Below are positions 1 through 5,192 of a DNA stretch of 6,265 bases, one piece after another (the first letter of the stretch is position 1; every line of letters begins with the position of its first letter). The stretch comes from Oscillospiraceae bacterium (GTDB lineage Bacteria; Bacillota; Clostridia; Oscillospirales; CAG-272): assembly GCA_009788105.1 (NCBI GenBank), contig WQSD01000083.1:1-6265 (forward strand). Reading direction: 5' to 3'. The notes beneath the pieces were generated by a model that made no database searches, was not told the origin of the DNA, and saw only the letters and a program-made list of their open reading frames with translations. Made by a program: the position numbers and the translations under genes.

Positions 1-312
1 GAAGGACTTCTGCTGGAAATCCCCGGAGGGTTGGAAATCCCGGCGGCAGAAGAATTATTCCGCGAGCTACTTTCCCGCCTTACAGAAGGTAGCGGTGGCG
101 ATATTGTGCGAAACGAGGCGTTTGAGAAAGCCCTGTACCACACCGCCTGCCGTGCCGCCATGAAAGCAGGACGGCGGGACAAGCGCGAGGATATGGAGTA
201 CATCGTCCGCAAGCTACTGTCTGTGCCAAATATACGATATTGCCCCCACGGCCGCCCGGTGATTATGGAACTGACCCGCGGCAGGTTGGACAGCAATTTT
301 AAGCGGATATGA
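1..312 (+). CDS. mutL: DNA mismatch repair protein MutL, C-terminal fragment
   Basis: This is the 3' end of mutL: 103 codons in frame from base 1 to a TGA at 310-312, with the start outside the window. MutL couples MutS mismatch recognition to strand removal. In Firmicutes its C-terminal half is a dimerisation and nicking-endonuclease domain. Visible motifs are ACR (visible residues 49-51, in ACRAAMKAG) and CPHGRP (81-86), both conserved metal-site motifs of endonuclease-type MutL, and the typical C-terminal end LDSNFKRI. The CPHGRP motif argues for a nicking MutL rather than the E. coli type. The ATG at 31 is internal and not a start. No T-tract terminator follows; instead a long palindrome starts 6 bases after the stop. 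The assignment rests on motif recognition and is firm. Confidence 0.93.
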   Translation, partial: EGLLLEIPGGLEIPAAEELFRELLSRLTEGSGGDIVRNEAFEKALYHTACRAAMKAGRRDKREDMEYIVRKLLSVPNIRYCPHGRPVIMELTRGRLDSNFKRI

Positions 313-317
313 CCACC

Positions 318-394
318 CTATATAGAGTGTGTTGAATAACGAGATTGAAACATGATTGACCACAAAGCGGGATTGTTCAACACGCTCTATATAG
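318..394. repeat. Long imperfect inverted repeat between mutL and folC
   Basis: The left arm ctatatagagtgtgttgaa (318-336) pairs with ttcaacacgctctatatag (376-394). The stem extends inward through 337-339 with 373-375, giving 22 pairs around a loop of about 33 nt. The two imperfect positions (328/384 and 337/375) are T-G on the plus strand, so an RNA copied in the mutL direction pairs fully, while a minus-strand RNA would have A-C mismatches. The folC stop codon (387-389) lies inside the right arm. No T-run follows either arm, so it is not a classical intrinsic terminator. It could be an mRNA-end structure for mutL or a small palindromic (MITE-like) insertion; the arms are bounded by TA-rich ends. 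Confidence 0.8.
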
Positions 395-1652
395 CCCCTT
401 TCACGTCGCCGTACATATACAGCGACCCAAGGGCAAAGATTGGCGCACCATTCTTTTGGTGTGCCATTTTTGCTTGTGTCATAGCATCTGCCACATTAGA
501 GCAAACAACCGCCCTCACCCCATGACCAGCGAATTCATCTGCTAAAATTTGCGGGTTCATGGCACGAGGGTTGGGTGGTGCAACGCAAAATGCTTGCTGT
601 GTCACTCCGGACGCCAGTTCTATCATCTGTGCATACTCTTTTTCTCCCATTACCCCAAAGATTAGGTTCACGCCGCCCTCTCCGAAGTAATGGCGAATGC
701 TTGCCACCGTGCTTTCCACCCCTTGTACGTTGTGTCCCCCATCAAAATATACAGGAGGAGCGACAGAAAGTCGCTCGAATCGCCCTTTCCATTGGACATT
801 AGCCAGTCCATCTCGCACCGCCTGCTCCGAGATGACAAAATCAGTACAGTTACGAAAAATCTCCACCGCTTCAAGCACATTCGCCGCATTGTGGGGCTGA
901 TAGAAAGAGAGCAGGGGAATCCGCAAGCCTTTCATATCGCCGAAATCAAAAGTTGTGCCGTCAAGGGCATACTCCACATTGCTCATTTTGCTGTGGTCGG
1001 TAAGGTAAAATGGCGAGCCAAGCTCTTCTGCGCGCCCTCGTATCACCGGCAAAGCCGCAGGAGGGCGTCCGCCGAAGAGTATAGGGCGACCAGGCTTGAT
1101 AATCCCGGCTTTTTCTGCGGCGATTTTTTCGATTGTGTCGCCTAAAAACTCCATATGGTCAAAGGAAATCCCGGTTATCATGCACATGGCAGGGCAGGGG
1201 ACAATGTTGGTAGAATCAAGTCGTCCACCCATACCGGTTTCAAGGATGACAACCTCGCAACCACGTCGACGAAAGCACTCGAACCCAATGGCGGTGACGA
1301 ACTCGAATTCGGTGGGAAAGTCCGCCATTGCCTCGGCGTAAGGTTTGATATATTCAACTATTTCTGCAAGTTCCTCTTCGGAAATCATTTCGCCGTTTAC
1401 GCAAAAACGCTCACGAAAATCCTCTACATATGGGGAAGTGAACAGTCCGGTAGAGTACCCTGCGTGACGCAAAATGCTTTCCAGCATAGCACAAAACGAG
1501 CCTTTGCCGTTTGTGCCGGCAATGTGAATCACAGTCAGCTCTCGTTCCGGGTTGCCAAGGCGTGCCATTAGGTCGGTTATTCGCTCAAGCCCCGGGCGAC
1601 TGCCTGTCCACGCAATTGAATGAATGTATGATACTGCTTCGGTGTATGTCAT
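387..1652 (-). CDS. folC: Folylpolyglutamate synthase / dihydrofolate synthase
   Basis: A cytoplasmic Mur-ligase-type ATP enzyme that adds glutamate to folates (and to dihydropteroate in bifunctional members). With the start chosen here it is 421 aa, a normal length. Motifs: P-loop GTNGKGS (46-52), ETGMGGRLDSTN (138-149), ISFDHMEFLG followed by EKAGIIKPG (162-188, with the conserved lysine), WKGRFE (288-293), DGGHN (304-308, usually DGAHN) and GSLYMYG (409-415). An upstream in-frame ATG at 1677-1679 would add nine residues. It sits at the predicted transcription start of the promoter at 1683-1711 and has no ribosome site. The ATG at 1650-1652 has GGAG (1660-1663) seven bases away and gives the usual family start MTYTEAVSYIHS. 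The gene converges on mutL and diverges from the small peptide gene. Confidence 0.93.
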   Translation of the reverse strand: MTYTEAVSYIHSIAWTGSRPGLERITDLMARLGNPERELTVIHIAGTNGKGSFCAMLESILRHAGYSTGLFTSPYVEDFRERFCVNGEMISEEELAEIVEYIKPYAEAMADFPTEFEFVTAIGFECFRRRGCEVVILETGMGGRLDSTNIVPCPAMCMITGISFDHMEFLGDTIEKIAAEKAGIIKPGRPILFGGRPPAALPVIRGRAEELGSPFYLTDHSKMSNVEYALDGTTFDFGDMKGLRIPLLSFYQPHNAANVLEAVEIFRNCTDFVISEQAVRDGLANVQWKGRFERLSVAPPVYFDGGHNVQGVESTVASIRHYFGEGGVNLIFGVMGEKEYAQMIELASGVTQQAFCVAPPNPRAMNPQILADEFAGHGVRAVVCSNVADAMTQAKMAHQKNGAPIFALGSLYMYGDVKGAI

Positions 1653-1682
1653 GTGTGTTCTCCGTGTTTTTGTAGTCATACG

Positions 1683-1711
1683 AGTATATCATATTTTCAG
1701 GATAGTGTCAA
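1683..1711 (-). promoter_or_regulatory. Sigma-A promoter of folC
   Basis: On the minus strand there is a perfect -35 TTGACA (1706-1711), a 17-bp spacer and a -10 TATACT (1683-1688). The predicted transcript starts near 1676, about 24 bases before the chosen ATG. It runs through or past the upstream ATG at 1679, which supports the shorter folC start. Confidence 0.8.
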
Positions 1712-1752
1712 TGGAGAAAAACACAGAACAAGGTGCCCAATCCTGATAAATA

Positions 1753-1781
1753 TTGACAAACCTTGACAAATGTGGTACAAT
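1753..1781 (+). promoter_or_regulatory. Sigma-A promoter of the small peptide gene
   Basis: -35 TTGACA (1753-1758), a 17-bp spacer and -10 TACAAT (1776-1781): eleven of twelve consensus positions. The predicted start is near 1788, giving a leader of about 38 nt before the ATG at 1826. The -35 word recurs as TTGACAAA at 1763-1770, exactly 10 bp (one helical turn) downstream inside the spacer. The second copy cannot serve this -10 but could be part of an operator. Confidence 0.8.
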
Positions 1782-1800
1782 AGAAGTGGGCATTGGGTGG

Positions 1801-1825
1801 ACGCTACTTCCGAAAGGAGGTGCGT
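1801..1825 (+). promoter_or_regulatory. Hairpin masking the ribosome binding site of the small peptide gene
   Basis: The leader folds into a stem directly abutting the start codon. Bases 1806-1811 (acttcc) pair with 1816-1821 (ggaggt) around a GAAA tetraloop (1812-1815). After a one-base bulge at 1805, 1801-1804 pair with 1822-1825. That makes ten pairs including one G-U. The whole GGAGG Shine-Dalgarno (1816-1820) is in the stem, so translation should be self-inhibited until the stem opens. Leader structures that mask the ribosome site are a known feature of type I toxin mRNAs, for example par/Fst. Confidence 0.8.
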
Positions 1826-1924
1826 ATGGGTTACATATCAGTTTTTCTACAAGCTCTACAACTGATTTCCTCCATTGTATTATCGGTGATTTCTAATCGT
1901 AAAGATAGTGACGATAAAGAATAA
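1826..1924 (+). CDS. Small hydrophobic peptide, probable type I toxin
   Basis: A 32-residue peptide. Residues 1-22 are largely apolar (begins MGYISVFLQALQLISS) and could form one membrane helix. The last ten are charged (SNRKDSDDKE). Size and layout match membrane toxins of the Fst/Ldr, TxpA/BsrG and holin-like groups, but I cannot assign a named family from sequence alone. The AAAGGAGG ribosome site with 5-base spacing is very strong and is held in a hairpin. A good sigma-A promoter lies upstream and a convergent antisense RNA overlaps the 3' side, with its terminator tail reaching back over the stop codon. In type I systems such peptides insert in the membrane and depolarise it when the antisense RNA is lost. 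Alternative: a small peptide working with the downstream exporter. It has no double-glycine leader, which argues against a bacteriocin. Confidence 0.72.
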   Translation: MGYISVFLQALQLISSIVLSVISNRKDSDDKE

Positions 1925-1947
1925 CCGCCCCGCATAAAGCGAGACGG
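1915..1947 (-). terminator. Intrinsic terminator of the antisense RNA
   Basis: Read on the minus strand, 1947-1939 pairs with 1933-1925 (CCGTCTCGC with GCGGGGCGG, all nine positions paired if two G-U are allowed) around a 5-nt loop. A T-rich tail TTATTCTTT follows at 1924-1916. The tail overlaps the stop codon of the peptide gene. On the plus strand the two G-U positions become C-A mismatches, so it is not a good terminator for the peptide mRNA. Confidence 0.78.
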
Positions 1948-2018
1948 CTCTTTCTCAAACTCTATTGAAAAAGAAGTTGGGAGTAGCCTGCCGCTGGAAC
2001 GGCACACCACCCTTTGCC
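1915..2018 (-). ncRNA. Antisense RNA, probable type I antitoxin
   Basis: Predicted to start near 2017 from the promoter at 2024-2052 and end in the T-rich tail near 1915, so about 100 nt. It is complementary to the 3' untranslated part of the peptide mRNA and overlaps the last codons by only about ten bases. On the minus strand it folds as three hairpins: 1989-2004 (TGCCG/CGGCA, 6-nt loop), 1950-1973 (nine pairs, 6-nt loop) and the terminator 1925-1947 (nine pairs). In the last two, positions that pair as G-U on the minus strand would be C-A mismatches on the plus strand, which points to the minus-strand RNA as the folded, functional product. The pairing target and function are inferred by analogy with RatA/SR4-type antitoxins. 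Confidence 0.72.
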
Positions 2019-2023
2019 TGTCA

Positions 2024-2052
2024 ATTATATCATATGCACTTCCATTTGTCAA
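2024..2052 (-). promoter_or_regulatory. Perfect-consensus promoter of the antisense RNA
   Basis: On the minus strand: TTGACA (2047-2052), a 17-bp spacer and TATAAT (2024-2029), twelve of twelve consensus bases. Such promoters are rare for ordinary genes. No minus-strand reading frame of note lies downstream before the terminator at 1915-1947, so the product should be a short non-coding RNA made at a high rate. Confidence 0.85.
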
Positions 2053-2087
2053 TACCTAAAATAAAAAAACCACCCATGGAGGAATAT

Positions 2088-3971
2088 ATGTCAGAAAAAA
2101 CAGAGAACACAGAACAAACCGAATCTACCGAATCTACCGAATCTACCGAAGCCACCGAAACCGCCGAAACCACTGAAACCAAAGACAAAAAGACGACCCA
2201 GTCCCTCGCCAGCACAATCAAAGTCAGCCGTTATGTCCTTGGGTTGGTGAAACGACAGCCGGGAGGTAAGTTGTTTCTGTTTGTTCGTGTGATTATGGCG
2301 ATAAAGGATGCACTTTTCCCCCTTGTCACCACTATCTTCCCCGGATTGATTATCAACGAGCTAATCGGGGAAGCACGGACGGAGGTTCTTGCGGTGCTTG
2401 TTGGGGTGCTTGTAGGCACGCCACTTGTAGGGCAGGTGTTCAACTTCTTCGCCCACCGCTACAAGCAGCGGAAGTGGAATGAAATTCAAGTTAATATCCA
2501 ATGTAAGTTCCGTTTCCATAACGTCAGCATGGACTATGAAAACATTGAACGACCTACATACAATACTATGATTGACCGCATTGAAGATACTTTTTGGCGA
2601 CTTGATAACTATGTAAGCCAGATGTTGCGAATAGTGACTGCGATTTTAGGAATGGTTGCAGTTGCATCAATCATTGCGGTTCTTAATCCGCTTATAATTG
2701 TGCTTATTTCCGTAATGATATTAGTAAACGCCTTGTTCACAAATCGTGCAAATAAGAAAAGTTATGAGCTTGGGAAAGAATCAAGTAAAGAAGATAATCG
2801 TGGATGGGCATATCGTGAAATGCTAACTTGGAGAGGATACGCAAAAGATTTACGTCTTTATAACATAGAAAACCTTTTGATTGAGTCGTATACAGGGCAA
2901 ATTAAAAAGGTCAACAAGCTACGGGATAAAAATTATGTTATAAACAATGTTCCGCATAATATCTCTGCAATCACAAATATGCTTCAACAGGGAGCAATTT
3001 ACGCATATTTGATTTACAGTGTGGTTGCTGGTAACATTGAAATCGGAACGATGACCATCTTCCTTGCCGCAACTGCACAATTCTTCAGTTCGTTTTCCTC
3101 CCTTAGTCAAAACTATCTCTACTTAGCAGGAAACAATATGCAAATTGGCGAAATGATTGAGTTCTTCGCCCTACCACGAAAACAAATGGAAACAGGGAAC
3201 AAAACCCCCACTTTCGACCGCAATTCTACCATTGAATTTCGGGGTGTCAGCTTTAAGTACCCGGGGAGCGAAACCTATGCCCTGAAAAACATGAACATCA
3301 CCTTTCGCGGAGATGAAAAGCTGTGTATCGTTGGTGCAAACGGCTCCGGCAAGTCCACTTTCGTGGCGCTCTTGACCCGCCTGTACTGGCCCACCGAAGG
3401 GGAAATCCTGCTGAACGGGGTGAATATTTACGAGTACGATTACAAGCAGTATCAACGGCTTTTCGCCCCTGTGTTCCAGGATACATACTCCTTTTACTTC
3501 AACCTTGGGAAAAATGTCACCCTTGCAAGCGAATTCGACCAAGCCAAGTTGGACGATGTGAGCGCCAAGTCTGGACTGAAAATCTTGGTGGACAAGCTAC
3601 CAAAGGGATACGACACCAACATCCACAAGTGGCTCGACGAAGAGGGTATTGAACCCTCTGGCGGGGAAGCGCAAAAGCTGTACATGGCACGTGCGGTGTA
3701 CCACGGTGCGCCTGTGTTCCTGCTTGACGAGCCAACTGCCGCCCTTGACCCTGTCGCAGAGTACGAGATTTACACCAAGTTCAACGAAATGATAGCCGAC
3801 CGCGGGGCGATACTTATCACCCACCGCCTGTCTGCGGTGCAGTTAGCCGACAAAGTGGCAGTCTTTGAGGCTGGTGCTGTGGTGGAGTACGGTACACATA
3901 AGGAGCTGTACAAAGCAGGGGGGACGTATACCGAAATGTATGACAAGCAAGCGGAGTTTTATAAGGGGTGA
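2088..3971 (+). CDS. ABC exporter, fused membrane and ATPase domains
   Basis: A 627-aa half-transporter that would act as a dimer in the cytoplasmic membrane to export an unknown substrate. Residues 1-40 are a hydrophilic, repetitive Thr/Glu tail. Residues about 62-338 hold six membrane segments (about 62-90, 98-121, 182-198, 200-217, 293-313, 318-338). The ATPase domain has Walker A GANGSGKST (416-424), Q-loop Q464, signature EPSGGEAQK (522-530, proline and glutamate where LSGGQ is usual), Walker B and catalytic glutamate LLDEPTAALD (D547, E548) and H-loop H579, so it should be active. The start at 2088 has GGAGG (2078-2082) five bases upstream; upstream in-frame ATGs lack this. No convincing own promoter is visible, so transcription may come through from the peptide promoter. 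Codons about 129-364 are strikingly AT-rich. The family is widespread in Clostridia; the substrate cannot be read from the sequence, and no partner half-transporter lies nearby. Confidence 0.9.
   Translation: MSEKTENTEQTESTESTESTEATETAETTETKDKKTTQSLASTIKVSRYVLGLVKRQPGGKLFLFVRVIMAIKDALFPLVTTIFPGLIINELIGEARTEVLAVLVGVLVGTPLVGQVFNFFAHRYKQRKWNEIQVNIQCKFRFHNVSMDYENIERPTYNTMIDRIEDTFWRLDNYVSQMLRIVTAILGMVAVASIIAVLNPLIIVLISVMILVNALFTNRANKKSYELGKESSKEDNRGWAYREMLTWRGYAKDLRLYNIENLLIESYTGQIKKVNKLRDKNYVINNVPHNISAITNMLQQGAIYAYLIYSVVAGNIEIGTMTIFLAATAQFFSSFSSLSQNYLYLAGNNMQIGEMIEFFALPRKQMETGNKTPTFDRNSTIEFRGVSFKYPGSETYALKNMNITFRGDEKLCIVGANGSGKSTFVALLTRLYWPTEGEILLNGVNIYEYDYKQYQRLFAPVFQDTYSFYFNLGKNVTLASEFDQAKLDDVSAKSGLKILVDKLPKGYDTNIHKWLDEEGIEPSGGEAQKLYMARAVYHGAPVFLLDEPTAALDPVAEYEIYTKFNEMIADRGAILITHRLSAVQLADKVAVFEAGAVVEYGTHKELYKAGGTYTEMYDKQAEFYKG
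2118..2180 (+). repeat. Seven 9-bp tandem repeats in the exporter's N-terminal tail
   Basis: Three exact ACCGAATCT units (2118-2144) are followed by four diverged units (ACCGAAGCC, ACCGAAACC, GCCGAAACC, ACTGAAACC) to 2180. They encode a Thr-Glu-X repeat at residues 11-31. The unit is a multiple of three, so copy-number change would alter tail length without a frameshift. Confidence 0.9.
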
Positions 3972-3974
3972 TGG

Positions 3975-4016
3975 AGAATTAAGAATGAAGAATGAAGAAT
4001 GAAGAATGAAGAATTA
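3975..4016 (+). repeat. Six 7-bp tandem repeats after the exporter gene
   Basis: Units AGAATTA, four AGAATGA, then AGAATTA: a symmetric series in which only the outer units differ. It begins four bases after the exporter stop codon. A GGTAAAT (4018-4024) follows, with its inverse ATTTACC at 4063-4069. No coding role is visible. Confidence 0.92.
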
Positions 4017-4021
4017 AGGTA

Positions 4022-4038
4022 AATTTGCTTCGCAAATT
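4022..4038 (+). other. Small AT-rich hairpin downstream of the exporter gene
   Basis: AATTTGC (4022-4028) and GCAAATT (4032-4038) form a perfect 7-bp stem with a 3-nt loop. The following sequence (atttcatt) is only weakly T-rich. It could be a minor terminator or part of a dispersed intergenic repeat. The strong terminator lies 40 bases further on. Confidence 0.5.
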
Positions 4039-4075
4039 ATTTCATTGAAAAGAGCAAGGGCGATTTACCACGAAC

Positions 4076-4104
4076 AAAAAGGGATGCATTGGCATCCCTT
4101 TTTT
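4076..4104. terminator. Bidirectional intrinsic terminator between the exporter and the cysteine-rich gene
   Basis: GGGATGC (4081-4087) pairs perfectly with GCATCCC (4092-4098) around a 4-nt loop. Six T follow on the plus strand (4099-4104). Five A precede it (4076-4080), which form the T-tract on the minus strand. It lies between two convergent genes, 11 bases from the stop codon of the minus-strand gene, and should end both transcripts. Confidence 0.93.
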
Positions 4105-4115
4105 ACTGGTCGAAA

Positions 4116-4973
4116 CTATCTGCAAGTACCGCAGGGGTTGCCTGTAATACCTGTGCCGCCGCCGATTTGACCAAGGCTTGGCGGACTGAATTCCCCGATT
4201 GGGAAAGCCATTTTCTCGAACACGCTGCACGGAGCCTCATCGCCTGTAACAACGCACTCTTTTTCAGGAATGCTGTAGTCGGTGGCTTGGATGATGAACT
4301 GACCTGACCGCTCAACACGGATAACCGAGAAGAACCCAAGGGTAACATACAAGCCCTTGGTGGTGTTTTCGCCTTGGGCACGAAGTGCGCCGTCAAACAT
4401 AGCTCCAACGCTTGGTGGCAACTCATCAATGCTGCAGCATGGGCTGCAAGCGCAGTGGCAGTGACCATGGCAGTGGCACTTTTCTTTGATTTTCGCAGAA
4501 AGTGCAACCGGATCAACGGCTTCAACTACAACCGTAGGCGAGTTCCAGCCTTCTTCAGCTCTGCCGGGCAGACCGCAGAAGCCGTTGCGGGCGTTGTTCT
4601 TGAACACACGAACGCCGCCTTCGCTACCGAAAAGTACAACTTTCTTTTCAGTTACAGCGATGCCGCAGAACTCTTCAGGTTGACCGATAACCACACAGGC
4701 TTCGCACTTCACAAGGGTGAACATACGAACGGTGATTTGGTAGAAACCGCGGTTGAACTGGATGGGGTCAGCGATTATGTTGCACCCCACGATTTTTGTT
4801 TCCTTGATGCGAACGCTTGTTGCTGTTTCAACTATTTCTTGACCTGTTTCGCTCAAGAGTAGCTGTACATCTTCAAAGCAATCCTTGTCGCGACAGCTAT
4901 CCATGATGCGGTTTGCATCAATGCAAACATTTTCACGGCGCGCCTGACTTTGAAATGAACTTCTTTCACTCAT
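4116..4973 (-). CDS. Cysteine-rich conserved protein of unknown function
   Basis: A 285-aa protein with 19 cysteines, no signal peptide and no membrane segment. I do not recognise a named family, though the N-terminal segment CIDANRIMDSCRDKDCFEDV (17-36) is of a kind I associate with uncharacterised clostridial proteins. Residues 166-180 (CHCHGHCHCACSPCC) hold seven Cys and four His and look like a metal-binding cluster. The C-terminus ends in CGTCR. Residues 75-112 and 206-242 resemble each other (RGFYQITVRMF / KGLYVTLGFFS, then a stretch ending TEKKVV / PEKECVV), which suggests two copies of one beta-rich domain flanking the Cys/His linker. The start has AGGAGG at 4985-4990, 11 bases upstream, a little long. 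The gene is monocistronic in this window, with a terminator just downstream and a structured palindrome upstream. A spore-surface or metal-handling role is possible, but nothing here proves it. Confidence 0.85.
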   Translation of the reverse strand: MSERSSFQSQARRENVCIDANRIMDSCRDKDCFEDVQLLLSETGQEIVETATSVRIKETKIVGCNIIADPIQFNRGFYQITVRMFTLVKCEACVVIGQPEEFCGIAVTEKKVVLFGSEGGVRVFKNNARNGFCGLPGRAEEGWNSPTVVVEAVDPVALSAKIKEKCHCHGHCHCACSPCCSIDELPPSVGAMFDGALRAQGENTTKGLYVTLGFFSVIRVERSGQFIIQATDYSIPEKECVVTGDEAPCSVFEKMAFPIGEFSPPSLGQIGGGTGITGNPCGTCR

Positions 4974-5012
4974 TATTGCTTTTTCCTCCTATTTTGATTG
5001 ATTAGACTGATT

Positions 5013-5126
5013 TATACTCGAATAACTCCAAAACTACGCCATCTTTGCTGTTTGCCCTCAGCGGGCTTTGGCTTACAAAAAACAGCCTATCAAATCTTGG
5101 CGTATTTTTGAAGTCACTCGAGTATA
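5013..5126 (-). repeat. 114-bp palindromic element, candidate structured leader or mobile palindrome
   Basis: Arms 5013-5040 and 5099-5126 are inverted copies matching at 24 of 28 positions. Three of the four mismatches become G-U pairs in a minus-strand RNA, leaving a single G-A mismatch, so the fold fits a transcript running toward the cysteine-rich gene. The 58-nt centre contains GCTGTTT (5047-5053) with AAACAGC (5080-5086), and GCCC (5054-5057) with GGGC (5063-5066), giving a nested cruciform. The ends read TATACTCGA and TCGAGTATA, compatible with insertion at TA. It is not placed as a terminator for any gene here, since both neighbours diverge from it. It does not match any riboswitch I know. 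Confidence 0.8.
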
Positions 5127-5192
5127 TCTGTCTTCCATATCATATTATGCGGTTTGAAGAGTTTTGATAGTGGAAAAGCAAGATTTTCTTTG

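Noticed and set aside
575..1571. Several plus-strand open frames opposite folC
   Set aside because: They are antisense to a gene with a full set of FolC motifs, have no ribosome sites and no recognisable domains.
1653..1679. Nine extra codons at the folC start
   Set aside because: The upstream ATG coincides with the predicted transcription start and has no Shine-Dalgarno; the ATG at 1650-1652 has GGAG at seven bases and matches the family start.
1989..2004. Plus-strand terminator for the peptide mRNA
   Set aside because: The stem TGCCG/CGGCA is only five pairs and is followed by cacaccaccc, not a T-tract.
1965..2087. A 41-codon N-terminal extension of the exporter
   Set aside because: It overlaps the antisense RNA promoter, lacks a ribosome site, reads as non-transporter sequence, and a good GGAGG precedes the ATG at 2088.
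3975..4016. CRISPR array
   Set aside because: The 7-bp units are contiguous with no spacers.
4374..4862. A 162-codon plus-strand frame opposite the cysteine-rich gene
   Set aside because: It lacks a ribosome site and promoter, and lies downstream of a strong terminator on that strand; the minus frame has AGGAGG and structured motifs.
5011..5039. Minus-strand promoter with -10 TATAAA for the cysteine-rich gene
   Set aside because: At 17-bp spacing the -35 position reads gcgtag, unlike TTGACA, and there is no extended -10; left unassigned.
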